A DNA stretch of 64,000 nucleotides from Trichopria drosophilae (Eukaryota > Arthropoda > Insecta > Hymenoptera > Diapriidae): NCBI GenBank assembly GCA_030407085.1, contig CM059586.1, positions 10,062,001-10,126,000 on the forward strand. Direction: 5' to 3'. Shown here in pieces: positions 12,516 to 24,268 of this stretch (the stretch's first letter is position 1; every line of letters begins with the position of its first letter). Below the pieces are notes generated by a model. The model did not search any database. It had not been told where the DNA came from and was given only the letters and a program-made list of their open reading frames with translations. Position numbers and translations under genes: made by a program.

Positions 12516-15500
12516 ATGCCAGGACCAGCTTGCAAAAAAAGTGAGTCAATTCTTCTTTTCCCTACGGTGTCTTTCGGGAAAACATTCGCGATTTATCGTT
12601 TCAGTGTCATTTTCAAAATCGACGTTTTATATCGACCGATGATAATTTTAATTTCGCGGTCATGTATCGATTTATCGAACATCAATTCCGAAAAACACGC
12701 GAAATTCTTACGTAACGATCGAATCGTCTCGAATATTCGATAATTTGCATAATTTTGAAATATTTTCGAATTTTATCGTGACGATAATATGAAATACGAC
12801 ACGCGCATTAACTTATGATAATTTCGTGTCTCGCGATAGAAGTTTTTTTCGATACCGCAATATAATTGTTGAAAAACAACACCGAGTACATCCGATACTC
12901 GAGATGCCGTACATTCCGACGTTCGTCGTTTTCCAATAAAGCCGGCCTCAATTCTATAGATTATTAGAATTTTCTCGGTTCAATATTCTCTTATCTATCC
13001 GCGTGGGTGGCAATGTGAATAAACGTTACGCAACGGTTTATTAAGGTTTTCAAAAATGCCCGTTTTTCGAAACTTTCCTTTTTTTTGAACTGGAATCGAC
13101 TTTTTCCAGACTTGGGCGCGGCGAGTGCTGATAAGGCCTGCCAGTGCTGCCAATGTGGCGACGAGTGCAAATGCGCCACCAAGAGTGCCGGAGGTATGTG
13201 CGATTAATTTAATTGCCAAAGCAATTTACGGAATTCGGAAAATGTTGCGTTCTAGGCTTTTCTCGAAATAGTTGAGTAATTTTTATCGAATTATTTTGGG
13301 GATTTCAACACGCAACAAGTGATAAGCGGGAATACGTTTCGTTATCGATTATACGGAGCTTTGAATTTATTTGTTTTCTTTTTAGGTAAGACGACATGCG
13401 AGTGCTGCCGCTGTGGCGACAATTGCAAATGCGGAACGTCTAAAGGTATGGATTTTATTCAAATTTAATCCGTTTTGTAGCTTCAATTTATTCCGTGAGA
13501 CATAACGAATAGTTCTATTCAAGTTTTATTTTTAATCTCAAAACATAGTTATTTGTTTATTTTATTGCTAAATGTTTCTTATCGTCGATATTATACACGG
13601 AAAAAATGTTCAGAGGATACAGCCAGAAATATGGTTACTTCTGGCAAAAATATAGCTGGATTTGCCATATTATGGCTGAAATAACCATATTTCTGGCTGT
13701 ACCCTCTGTACATTTCTTTCCGTGTACTCCTTCTTTACTTTTTATTACATCAATAAATCTGTCTTACATATCTTTCATTAGCCAATATCTTACCCTGGTA
13801 GAAAATCTGAACAGTTTTTATGGGCACAACCCAGAAACCAGCCAATTTTACTGCCCAAAACTTGCTTCCTAATTTCTAGTAATTGGTTGACAAATTGCTA
13901 GTTAATGCCCAGTTTAAACCAGTCTAGCAGCAACTTATCTAGATTTTGCCCAGTTTAACTGCCTGAAAATATTTTCTTCATTTACCATACTTATGGCTAG
14001 AAACTAGCAATGAAATGGGCATATATTAAAACAATCTTACCTCAATAATAACCTACATGGAGAAAAATAATCAGCAAAATCAGCCGAAAAATCCGCAGAT
14101 TCTACCAATTTTATCCTATAGGGACAGCTGTTGGAATTCCGTTAGGGATAGCCGATAATTTCAGCTAAATTTACTGAAAAAGTCCGCAAATTTAACGGAA
14201 CAAATCTGCTAATGTAGCGGAAATTTAGAGCTAAGCGCGAATTGAGTAGGGTTAAGGCTACATTAGCGGAATCAAAACAGCTAAAATTGCATATATTTTC
14301 GGCAATTCCAGCCGAAAATTTTAGCTGATATGAATCAGCTAATCCAGCGGAGTCATTTTTCTCCCTGTACACAGTTTGGATTAAAATATATCGCGAATAT
14401 ATAAACAAATGGTAAATATAAAATTGATAATTCGAATCCATGTAAAAGCCTTGAACGTGTCCAAAAACATCGCAATATTGATAAAATAAAAAAAAAAATT
14501 AAAACGCCTAGAGATTTCAGTCAAGATTTTCGGTCTGAAAAATGACCAATTTTTACCCGGTTTTTTACAATAATAATGCGAAAACCTACAACCAGTCCAC
14601 TATCGAGCATAATCTTGTAGAGTTTTTGGCCATAAAAAATGACTAGATTCTGCGAAAATGAGCGTTAAATTACCACAGGAAACCCAGGTAGAAATGTTGG
14701 CCAAAAAGTGCGCAGAAACCAACAAGATTGGGCATAAATTAACCAAAAAATGCTCCCTTTTTCTACCAGAGTACGCTTAATTTAATTATTTTACCATAAA
14801 CATAGGTATACTTATTTAGCTTGCTTACTTTAACTTTATCAATTGTCACTTTATTTGCAATTTGCTCACCGGCTTCTATTATGTATTTGATATAGTTACC
14901 TGACTTATTTTTTACTTTTTAAATTTAAGTTTCTCGTTTTTAAGTATTATTGTAAACTGTATATATAAATTAGTCACAGGGGTAATTCTTTACCTGTGAC
15001 TTAATAAACTAAACTAACTAACTAAATTGAAATTCGAGTAAACGAAAATCGATTGCAAAGTATTGGCAAGAATTGAAAGTCTGATTTCTGCACTCAAAAA
15101 AAAAATGATCTGGTTAAATACGACCATATTATTTTTTTCTAGTTACACACGGAAAATATCATAAGTAGAATTTACCGAACTTAGTTAAGTAAACTTTACC
15201 GAGTCTCATTTAAAAGCAAAATTTATTGAAGAATATAAATAAATAGTATTCTAGCCCTTAAATAATAAGTTTTTAAATGATGTTTAATTACAGATTAATG
15301 AAAAACTAGACTAGATATTCTATAACAACACTCGCAAGAACATTGACACCAGTTATATTAAATATAAAAATTATGTGAATTTGTTTCCTTGGATTAGATT
15401 TGAATATATCATTGGTGTTAATCAATCATTTAAAATATAAATTCTAGATAAACTGCAGAAAATTAGAATTGTTCTTTTAATTATTTTAACTGAAAATGGT

Positions 15501-18500
15501 TACTCAACTTTTTCGGTAAATTTTACATAATATTCCTAGGTAGAATCTACTAATTATTTTTTTCTGTGCAATCAACAGAATTCTAGGTAGTTTAATTAGA
15601 AAAATAATTTTTTCAACAATATCTCTAGTTAAACCAATAATATTTCTGGTTAAACCAACAAAAATTCTGATTATTTTAACCAGAAAAATAACAAGGACCT
15701 ATTTAATCATCTTTTCTGGTTATTTTAACTATTTTTTTAGTGTGAATCTCATTTAATCTTTCTGCATTTTTTTTTTACAAATTTTTTATTGTATTTATTT
15801 TTATGTATTTTGAAAAGTCAATTCAGGTTTAATCCCAGCAAACGACAAATGATTCAGAATTATTGAAAAGTATTCATTGAATACTATTTATTGACTTCCT
15901 TATTATCAGTCATTCTAAATTCTATTACCAGAATTGAAAGTTTCTTTCTAGATGCTTCTAAATAATTCAGGACAGAAGTGAATACTTCACTATTCCGAAT
16001 GCAGCATTGGCATCAATATCCTAAAACTTTTGAATACTTCCTAGGATTCACAATTCCTATTGTCGTATGAAGGAGTAAAAAAATGTTTAACAGTTTTAAA
16101 GCTTCAATTATTCATAATAATTTTTCATTTGCTATGAAAATTCCAGGCAGCAAAATAGAAAAAAAGTTCAGAATGATTTCGAAATGTGCTCAGTATGAGA
16201 CCTTTATGAACTGATGTTCAGAACACCATAAGAAAGTGGACAAAATTATTTAAAATTTTTGTAAATATATTAAACATTTCGTACTGAATGTTTCAAAATA
16301 CTTTCTTCGTTTTTAATATATTTGGATTCGTGTGAATAAAAAAGATAGGTTTTGAATTTTATTTTTATACCTTCAAAGAATCTTAAATAGAAATTGATTA
16401 ATACCTAAATCAGTGCCTCAATACTTCTTTATTCTGAAAAATATAATTAAATTACAAAATACACTTATTGAAAATCATTTCTGAATAATTCTTCCTTTAT
16501 TCAGAAATATAATTCGTATGAATTCAAAATACTTTTTCAATACAATATTGTTTATCAACTCTTTAATATGAAAGAGTTATAAATAATGAAACATTTTTTG
16601 ACTGAATCAAACACAGCAATAAATATTTAATTCATTTTTACCAAAAAAATAACAATATATATTTAAAAAATATTAAAAAAATAATTTATGTTTAACTTTA
16701 ATTTATATTTCATGACTGCATCTTTGAATATTTAAACCTGAATGGATAAAAAACAACTAATGAAAAATTACTGTTGATATTGTCTAAAATATATATTCTT
16801 CTGTAAACAATTTCGGTTTATTTCGAAATAACAGGAATTTAAATTTAAAAGCCCCGAGTTTAAATATTTCGTTTTTAGTCTACAATTTAATATAACCTAC
16901 TATCTCTTCGAAGAGTACTCATAAGTAGACCAACTCTGCTGGAATCTTACAATTACATGACACAAAATTAGAATGTACAGAAACGTTGCATCTGAAATTT
17001 AATTTACTAAACATACTCTGCTCTGTAGCTTCGAAAATATTGACCAAAAATGTCATATTAAAGTCTAATTAAAATGTTGCTCATTTAATTAGTTATTTTG
17101 TATATAATATTCTATTTCTGTTCTACTTTTATTATAAAATAGTAAGAAATTAACTTTTATATATAAAACTTTTATTATAAAATAATAATTCGGTAAATTG
17201 AATAGTTTCTTACATTTTGGTAACAAAAATAATCTGTTTTCGAATTAGCGATTACGTTTGCGATTATTGTTTAGTAGTTTTTACTTCGCTTTCTAATTAA
17301 GAATTAGTCAAAAACTACACACGAAGAAACGAAAAATCGGTGACTAATTGAATTAGCAACGATTTTTACTAATAAATAATAAAATCGACTAACTTATTAT
17401 ATTTTACTAATTTAATATGTTTATCTCTTTAGTCTACTTGTAATAATCTCAAAGTAGGAATATTATTCTTGAATACTTATTAATAAATCAAATTATTTGA
17501 ATATAACTAATTAATTAGTCGTTTTTATTCCTTTGGGGTAAAAATTACTGTTAATTAAATTACTGACCGACTTTTCACTCTATCATTAGTTTTTTCTAAC
17601 TAATTTATCTTTGAAGAGTATAGAAAATATTATATAAACCTTTGATACCAAATTTGAAAACAGGTTATAGAATCCAAATATTACATAAGTCATAAGGATC
17701 TACAGAGATTAAAGAACATTTTTTTTTATTATTACATTATCTCGGATAAAGTAAAAAAAGGAATTTCGAAGAAATTTTATTAATTACTCAGAAGATGTTT
17801 TGATATAAATGTTATTTTTATTTTTTTATCATTTTTTTATCTTAAATTTGTATTACCTCGTACTATTTTTTGTGACTAAATGAATGTTATGGATTATATA
17901 AATCGTATTAAAAGTTCCATAACAAAGTTTGCTTTAACATAAATATATTCTAAACAATGATAAACAATTATAAACAATAAAAAACCAGTACTTAAACGTT
18001 GTGAGATGATGAACCGATTGGTTAGAAAGATCGGTAACACTATCTAAAATTTGTTTTATTCTATACAAATAACTTATTTCATTACTCTAAAAGTGATCTT
18101 TTAATAAAACCTTATAAGTTTTGCATAAATTAAGTTTCAATCAAGTTCGAAGTATGGAATAGAGAAAGATTAATGTTACAATATATTTTTCATAAAAATG
18201 ATTTTATAAGCAAATTATTTTATTTTTTTTTAAATATGGTAAGTGGAACATCTAAAATCATTCTTCAATTAGTAATATTTTAAAAGGTTAAACGTTATAA
18301 ACGACGAGTAAAATGTTGAAATGAAAATGAATAAAAACATATTAAAAGTAGAAAGTATAAAAACAATTTTAGTAAGTTAAAAAGTAAATCATTTTTTATG
18401 TATTTATTTAGTCAATAGTAAAAACAACACTAATGGTTTATCTGCTAATATATTTTAGTATTAAGAAACTAGAAAATGATCTTAAACAAAAACTACTAAC

Positions 18501-21500
18501 TTAATCAAAGAATTAAATATTTATGGTTACTATTTCGTTTTTAGATTTAGAAAAAAACGAACTCTATAAATAATACTAAATTTCATTACAGATTAATTCT
18601 CTAGTTTATTTTTTGATCTTTAACACAAATTTTAAACTCAATCTTGTAGTAACTTTTACATACTAATAATTTTGCTATTTATGCTTATTAATAATAGTAA
18701 ATTTCATGAAGATATCAGAACGTTTGAAAAGAGTTTCACAAAACATCATTGATAATCTTTAATTTTTCAAGCAATTGTCAAAGAATTTGTATTACATTAA
18801 AAATCGATTCTTCTCGTGTAGTGTAGAATTTTTACTCAATAAGAATGAATAATTTTATAAATGATTTATGAGTTCAGTTAACCTGTAAATATTAAACAAG
18901 ACAAACCACAAGAAACATTATTAACTTGGCATGGTATAATAAAGAAATCAAGAGGGATGATAATGCATATCTCAGAACTCGAAATAGAAAGTCTCTCAAC
19001 AGTTGGTGTGATCTTCATATAGAAACATAAGTTAATGAACTTACCGTACTTTCTCAAAAACATCCTAATTTTATTTATAACAAAAAAAATATATTTTGAT
19101 GGTTTCTCATTTGTAAACAAATATTATAATGTATTTTAAACATCTTTATATTTTACAAATAAAGGATTTTCTTTTTTAAATTACGTTCCACAACTGACAT
19201 CTACGGAGAGAAATGTTATGATTTATCAATCATATTGTAATATTCACACTAATTACAGAATTACAGAGGACTAACAAAAATATTACTGGAGATAATCAGT
19301 AATGAATCTCATAAATGTTCCCCTGAAAAACATTATCCAATTTGAACCATTACGTCAGGTTTTAAAAATATCTAACCTAAAATATTAAAAATGGCTTTTT
19401 ACCATTTTGAGGTTAGGATATCTTAAAAATCTGACATGCTGGATAACGGGATTAGTTTTCAGGGGCCAAAAATGAATTTAAAACATTACCTCTTATTTAA
19501 TCTCCCAACATTTTTTTGTGTTTCTGTTTTATTATAAATGGTATAGTATTTATAGTGAATATTACGTAGTAGTATTGTAATTTTTACAATACATGTTGTT
19601 AATTTTCACATAAATTATTTCTCTCCAATTTGACAGCATTTTTTGACAATTTTCAACAGACTTTTCTTGCAGTTTATGCATTATTATCACGTAAAAATCT
19701 AATTCTATAGTCCTCAATTGATAAAGTAGTAATCTATGAGTAAGAATATAAATTAAAAATCCCTAAAATGGTTTCTTAAAATTCGAGTTATGTAACAGAA
19801 TTTCCATCACAGAAGATTCCCTAAAATTAAACAAATTTATCGAATATTGACATATTCGATAATAAATAATTCTTTTACCTTATTTTCGAAATTTAATAGG
19901 AATTACTGACGAATTTCTTTGTATTTTGTAGTATATCTTATAATATTTTGTAGGATATCATATTTGAAACAATATATTCTTTTACAGAATTTATATTGTT
20001 TATATTATACTGCAATGCTGCATTTTAACATATTTATTAATTATTATAATTTAATAACGAAATACTTTCATTACAAAATCTACTTTACTAAAAAAGTAAA
20101 TAGTATGAAAATGGTATATTTTAAATTGAGAAAAAAGTTTATTTCAAACATATTCAGAAATTTTGCAACATTTCATAATATTACAGTAACTAAATTAATG
20201 TGCAAAATTTTAACAAAACTAAAATATTTAACAATAATTGGAATAATATCAAAGTTACGTAACAATAGCAAAATTTCTCATTGTTTTTGAAAAATGCGAC
20301 CACGCTAGTTTTTCATTTATTGTTTTCGACGTCTTTGCGGTCAAATAAACAAACCTCTTGGCAAATTTATTATACACGCGGTTAATTATTAGGAGAAAAG
20401 TTATCAGTTGATCATTACTAGTTAGTGAATTCGTATCAAAAATGCCTCAAAATTGTAAGTGATGATCATTTCTAGTAAAAGTAGTGATTAACTGTACCTA
20501 AGTGCATTAAAATAAAATAAGTTTATTGTGTTTTAAATAAAAAAACTTTCTTAAGTGAAGTGGGATATGACGTGGAATTAACCTCGAGTTTTAAAATAAA
20601 ATTAAAAGACGTTTTTGTGAAACAGCACATACAAAATATATCACAATAGTTAAAAGTTATACACAATGAGTGAAATTATTATTTTTGATAGTTTATCGTA
20701 TAAAAATCTACCATAAATTGTACAAAACGTAGAAAAACATACATCCAGTTAATTAAAATAAAATACTGTCATTGACAAGTTTTAGCAATTAGTTAAAATC
20801 GTTTTAAACTTATTTTTAACACGAGGAAATAATTTGTTGATAACGAAATAAATGTCTTTTTGAAGGTTGCGAGTGCTGCAAGTGCGGCGATTGCAAATGC
20901 GAGCCTGTAACTATTGGAGGTAAGAATTATTCAAATAGTTTTAGAATAACAAAAAAATATTACAAATATATTAAAAAATAAAATCAATTTCAGGAAAGAC
21001 AACTTGCGGATGTTGCTCCTGTGGAAGCGACTGCAAGTGCGGGCCAAAAGGTATTTAATAATTTTAATTTCATCCAATTTTTTTTACTTCTGTATTTGAT
21101 GAAAATCTATTAAATACTATTTTTCTGTTGAATACTAAATATAATATATTCTATTTTAGTAGAACAATCGTGCAAATGCTGCAAGTGCGGTGACTGCAAA
21201 TGTGAGGCGAAAATTGTAGGAGGTAAGATTTGTCAATGTTTTAATTTAAAGACTTATTTTCATTACCTTTTACAAGTATACCTTGGTATAATTCGTTAAA
21301 AAATAGGAAATTACAATAATTATTACTATTTGTAGGTAAAAAGGTATGCGGCGCCAATTGCTGCTGTGGTGATGACTGCAAATGCGGTCAGGAAGGTAAG
21401 AATCATCAACATAGTTAAAATTAAAATCGAAAATAAAAAATTAACATACTAGATGCAAATGTTTCTTCGTACTTTTAGGTAGCAACTGCAAATGCTGCAA

Positions 21501-24268
21501 CTGCAGTGATTGCAAGTGCGAGCAGAAGACCGTGAAGGGTATGTTTCTTTTCAAAAAGTTAAATTACACTAAAATATATTTGAACTTAGTAAAATTTAGT
21601 ACACAACTAATTTTTAGTGAATTGTAATTGTATTTTAATGTTCTCAGGAAAAGCATCGTGTTCAAGCTGTTGCTGTGGAGACGACTGCAAGTGTGGAGCA
21701 AAAGGTACATATTTAAAATCTTTTTAAAAATATTTACGTCATAAATAAATTGCGAAACAATTAATACTTTTCATTTAAAAAATGGAATATTAAATATTGT
21801 TTTTTTCTATTTAGATAACTGCTCCTGCTGCAAATGTGGAGACTGCAAGTGTGACATTAAAAACGTCGAAGGTAAGAAATTTCAAAATTTCAATATGAAA
21901 TTTCAATTTGAATTTTAGAACAACATTTTAAACGTTTTGAATAATTTTCAGGGAAAACTGTGTGCGCCTGCACCTGCTGCGGAGATGCGTGCAAGTGCGG
22001 CTCTTCAAAAGGTAAATTTTAAAAATAATTATCCTCTAAAAAATCAATTGTTTCAATAACAATAGAGCAGTAAATAATAGGATTTTATGCTAAAAATAGT
22101 TTGAAATTTTTTCTAATAATGAATGACTTTGTTTGTTTAGTTGCTGGACAACCGTGTGAGTGCTGCAAGTGCGGATCCTGCAAATGTGATATAAAAACTG
22201 TCGGAGGTAAGAAATGTTTTTATTGTTTGAGATATTTTGTAGACAAAAATATACTAGTTTTGTTGTACTAGTAGTCATCAACTAGATTTGTTGAAAATAT
22301 TAATTAATACACTTGAAAATGTTTCAGGTAAACTGCAATGCGCATGCAGCTGCTGTGGTGAAGGATGCAAGTGCACTTCAGAAGGTAAGAATTTTCACAA
22401 AATTACTACTTAAACAAATTTATAACTAGTAAAATGCTAAGATTAAACTTAAAAAAATGTTATAACGATGAATTTATTTACTTTTCAAATTATAATTTAT
22501 CTTTAATTAGTACCGAATTTTTAGTAAGACTATCGGAATAGTTTCAAACTTTTAATTTACTAAAACAATCAATTTTATAATTAATCACTAAACATTATAA
22601 ATTTAAAAAAAAATGTTTTCTAAAATTATTTTTAATTTGTTCTTTCGTAATAAAATTTGTTTTAATTTGTCTGTTGTAGCTCTGAAGTGCAAATGCTGCA
22701 AATGTGGAGACTGCAAGTGCGATCTGAAGACTGTCGGAAGTAAGTTCTATATTCTATTGTACTAACTTTATTCATAATTGTCCTTATAAAACACTAATTA
22801 GTCAAAATTGTTACATTAAAAAACATAAACTTTTACAACCAAGATACTCTCTACATTTCAATTAGTAAAAACTGATTAAAAAAAAGTAAAAAGTCGGTGA
22901 CTGATTGAAATTAATAGAATTTACTTAAAGAATTAGTATTTTTTTAAATTTTTTACTAAAACTTAGTAGTAATTAAATTAGTCACCAACTTTTCACTGCT
23001 TGATTGGCAGTTTTTTTATTATTTCAGATTTAAATCGTGTATATTTAAATTTTTGATATTAGAATCTTGTTTTAATAGCACCAGAACATAATTTCAATTA
23101 AATTAGAATAGAATTTTTCTTAAAATATTAATTTTGTATTAAATTGTTATCAGGTAAAGTCGTATGCGTCTGCAATTGCTGTGGAGATCATTGCGAGTGT
23201 GCCAAAGCAACAGCTTGTGATTGCTGCAACACCGGAGTCTGCTCATGTGTTTCTAAAACATCTAAGAGTACGTATTAATTCATTATTAATAATCTTAGAT
23301 GTATTTATAATAATTTGCGCCCTAGAACGAAAATTACACGAATCGGACGAAGGCGACAGTCGTTGAAAATAAATAATTTCCAATTTTTTTAAATCATTTT
23401 ATTCGATTTATAAGAATTAAACTTTTCTTTACAAAATTGTTACTTTAAAACTCAGTAATAATTTGTTTATTTTCTGACACCAATGGCAGTTTTATCGAAT
23501 AAATATTATAACATTTTTTCTTACTCCATTTTAGGCAACAAATCATGCGAATGCTGCTGTTGCGAGGAAGACTGCAAGTGCGGACCGAAAGGTAAAGATT
23601 AACATTTTTTACATTACTGTAATATTTGTTAACTTAGTCAAATATGATTTACTAAGAATCAATGTAATAATTATAGTTATTATTATTGAACAATGTTTTA
23701 TATTTAATTTAAAATGTGTTTGTTCAGGCGTTCCTTGCAAATGCTGCAAATGTGTGGACTGCAAGTGCGACACTAAAATAGTAGGAGGTGAGTTTATCTT
23801 TTCATTTATAAATTGTCTCTACTTTTAAAGTTTTGTTCGTAGCTTGAATTAAATTGTACGTACAAACAATGAAAAAAGTTGTGATTTCATGAGTTTAGTA
23901 TGTATTGCTAACATTATACTTTATTTTTATGAACTTTTTAATATTTAATTACTTATAAACAAATTCACAAGTCTTCACTTACTCTTTGGATTTAAACTGA
24001 GTTAATTAACATAACAATTTCCTGTTTTATCCTGTGTACGTAGTAACATAAAACTAATTTCAAACATAAGCTAAAATTCATGTGCCATTATTTACTTTTG
24101 GAAGAAATTAATACATAAAAACCAAAAATGTACAGTATTTACTTACTTAATAATTTTATTTGACTAAATTAAAAATCTGTGTTTGATTTTTCAGCATCAA
24201 GAATGTGTGCCTGTTGCATGTGCGTTGATGGCTGCAGGTGCGGACCACGAGCTATTCCATGCTGTTAA
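12516..24268 (+). CDS. Modular giant metallothionein, long form (distal first exons)
   Basis: Predicted joins: 12516-12540, 13110-13193 and 13386-13445, then a 7.4 kb intron to 20866-20919 and the fourteen exons listed for the short form. Every junction is GT-AG and phase 1, so the joins keep frame: 1125 nt, 374 aa, 111 Cys. Exon 1 encodes MPGPACKK. Exons 2 and 3 each add one module (CQCCQCGDECKC and CECCRCGDNCKC). I saw no aromatic residue. Such Cys-rich, Lys/Gly/Asp-spaced modules are typical of metallothioneins, which bind Zn, Cd and Cu through thiolate clusters in the cytosol. Family members are usually 40-80 aa, so this is several-fold oversized. The long intron join is inferred from matching phase and the absence of a terminal exon between. 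Alternatively these three exons form a small gene that reads into the intron after 13445 and stops within about 8 codons (GMDFIQI, stop). Confidence 0.65.
13596..13724. mobile_element. Mariner-type palindromic MITE (129 bp)
   Basis: Flanked by TA on both sides (13594-13595 and 13725-13726). Its ends are inverted: CACGGAAAAAATGTTCAGAG at the left, and CACGGAAAGAAATGTACAGA when the right end is read on the minus strand. The arms fold over almost the whole length, including 'CCAGAAATATGGTTA' against 'AACCATATTTCTGG'. A TA target duplication is typical of Tc1/mariner-derived MITEs. Confidence 0.75.
13793..14771. mobile_element. Mariner-type MITE carrying a nested MITE
   Basis: Flanked by TA at 13791-13792 and 14772-14773. 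The ends are CCCTGGTAGAAAA at the left and TTTTTCTACCAGAG at the right, an inverted pair with one mismatch at the tip. The interior repeats words such as GGGCA and 'CCCAGTTTAA'. A separate TA-flanked element (14056-14367) sits inside, so this one inserted first. Confidence 0.65.
14056..14367. mobile_element. Nested mariner-type MITE (312 bp)
   Basis: Bounded by TA at 14054-14055 and 14368-14369. The left end CATGGAGAAAAATAATCAGC pairs with the right end ATTTTTCTCCCTG. Interior copies of 'CAGCCGAAAA'/'TTTTCGGC' fold on one another. It interrupts the 13793-14771 element. Confidence 0.65.
15090..15745. repeat. Degenerate inverted-repeat element
   Basis: 'CACTCAAAAAAAAAATGATC' at the left is roughly mirrored by a right end that finishes in TTTTTTTAGTGTGA. 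Inner arms near 15146-15215 and 15510-15568 also pair (AATTTACCGAA against TTCGGTAAATTTTA). No target duplication is clear. It is probably a decayed MITE, perhaps two nested ones. Confidence 0.4.
17305..17605. repeat. MITE family 'TTAGTCAAAAACTA' copy
   Basis: The left arm 'TTAGTCAAAAACTAC' is followed by 'AAAAATCGGTGACTAATTGA'. The right arm near 17550-17600 is inverted: 'CTGACCGACTTTTCACTC' then 'ATTAGTTTTTTCTAA'. The same words occur at 5440-5530 and inside a metallothionein intron at 22800-23010, so this is a dispersed family. Confidence 0.5.
19320..19465. mobile_element. Palindromic MITE (146 bp)
   Basis: The left end CCCCTGAAAAACATTATCC mirrors the right end GGATAACGGGATTAGTTTTCAGGGG, which has a small indel. 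The middle pairs AAAAATATCTAACCT with AGGTTAGGATATCTT. No clear target duplication was found. No coding capacity. Confidence 0.55.
20300..20441 (+). promoter_or_regulatory. Proximal (internal) promoter of the modular metallothionein
   Basis: A less AT-rich patch directly before the second start codon. TCAGTT (A at 20406) matches the arthropod initiator. TATACA lies at 20371-20376, about 30-35 bp upstream. The predicted 5' UTR is 36 nt, ending TATCAAA. This supports independent transcription of the short form. No TGCRCNC metal-response core was found by eye. Confidence 0.55.
20442..24268 (+). CDS. Modular giant metallothionein, short form (322 aa, 99 Cys)
   Basis: Exons: 20442-20454, 20866-20919, 20994-21050, 21160-21222, 21336-21395, 21479-21538, 21648-21704, 21815-21871, 21952-22011, 22141-22206, 22328-22384, 22680-22739, 23154-23267, 23535-23591, 23728-23787 and 24195-24268. 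All introns are GT-AG and phase 1, and the joined length is 969 nt. Translation starts MPQN and the C-terminus is IPCC. Most coding exons encode one module. Two kinds alternate: CxCCxCxxCxC followed by an acidic/Lys linker ending VGG, and a six-Cys kind with one extra residue before the final CxC, led by K-x-x-C. Junction codons are usually Gly split G|GN. Cys is 31% of residues, I saw no aromatics and one His. The likely role is cytosolic Zn/Cd/Cu storage or detoxification. Molluscs and some other animals are known to have extended metallothioneins. I do not recognise a named orthologue. Confidence 0.85.
20866..21050 (+). CDS. First module pair of the array (two exons)
   Basis: Exons 20866-20919 and 20994-21050, separated by a 74-nt intron, form the first CxCCKCGDCKC / CGCCSCGSDCKC pair. 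In the short form the split codon joining MPQN to this exon encodes an extra Cys (T|GT). In the long form the same exon would be joined through a Gly codon (G|GT). The choice of first exon therefore changes the cysteine count of the first module. Confidence 0.8.
22740..23153 (+). repeat. Metallothionein intron carrying a MITE
   Basis: This 414-nt intron is one of the two longest in the array. It contains inverted arms at about 22873-22914 and 22966-23009: 'AAAAAGTCGGTGACTGATTG' faces 'TTAGTCACCAACTTTTCACT'. The words match the family at 17305-17605 and 5440-5530. The insertion explains the unusual intron length. Confidence 0.55.
23154..23267 (+). CDS. Double-module exon of the modular metallothionein
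   Basis: This 114-nt exon is twice the usual size. It encodes a normal six-Cys module (CVCNCCGDHCEC) and, without an intron, a second five-Cys stretch (CDCCNTGVCSC) followed by a Ser/Thr/Lys linker. The second stretch has lost one Cys and the Gly-Asp pair. Loss of an intron between two former exons is the simplest explanation. The one His of the protein lies here. Confidence 0.8.

Larger units (their letters stand above)
13446..20441 (+). other. Seven-kb intron or spacer between the two first-exon sets
   Basis: I see no Cys-rich exon in this stretch and no other supportable gene. It is AT-rich and filled with short inverted-repeat elements (13596-13724, 13793-14771 with a nested copy, 15090-15745, 17305-17605, 19320-19465). 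A small exon could still be hidden here. Transcript reads bridging 13445 to 20866 would settle whether this is an intron. Confidence 0.5.

Noticed and set aside
12991..13219. Minus-strand open frames over the second metallothionein exon
   Set aside because: They are shadows of the plus-strand cysteine exon (13110-13193), which has clean splice sites and matching phase.
19919..20290. A 123-residue plus-strand open frame before the internal promoter
   Set aside because: Composition (I, F, N, K, Y) is what AT-rich DNA gives by chance. No motif, no homology I recognise and no promoter context.
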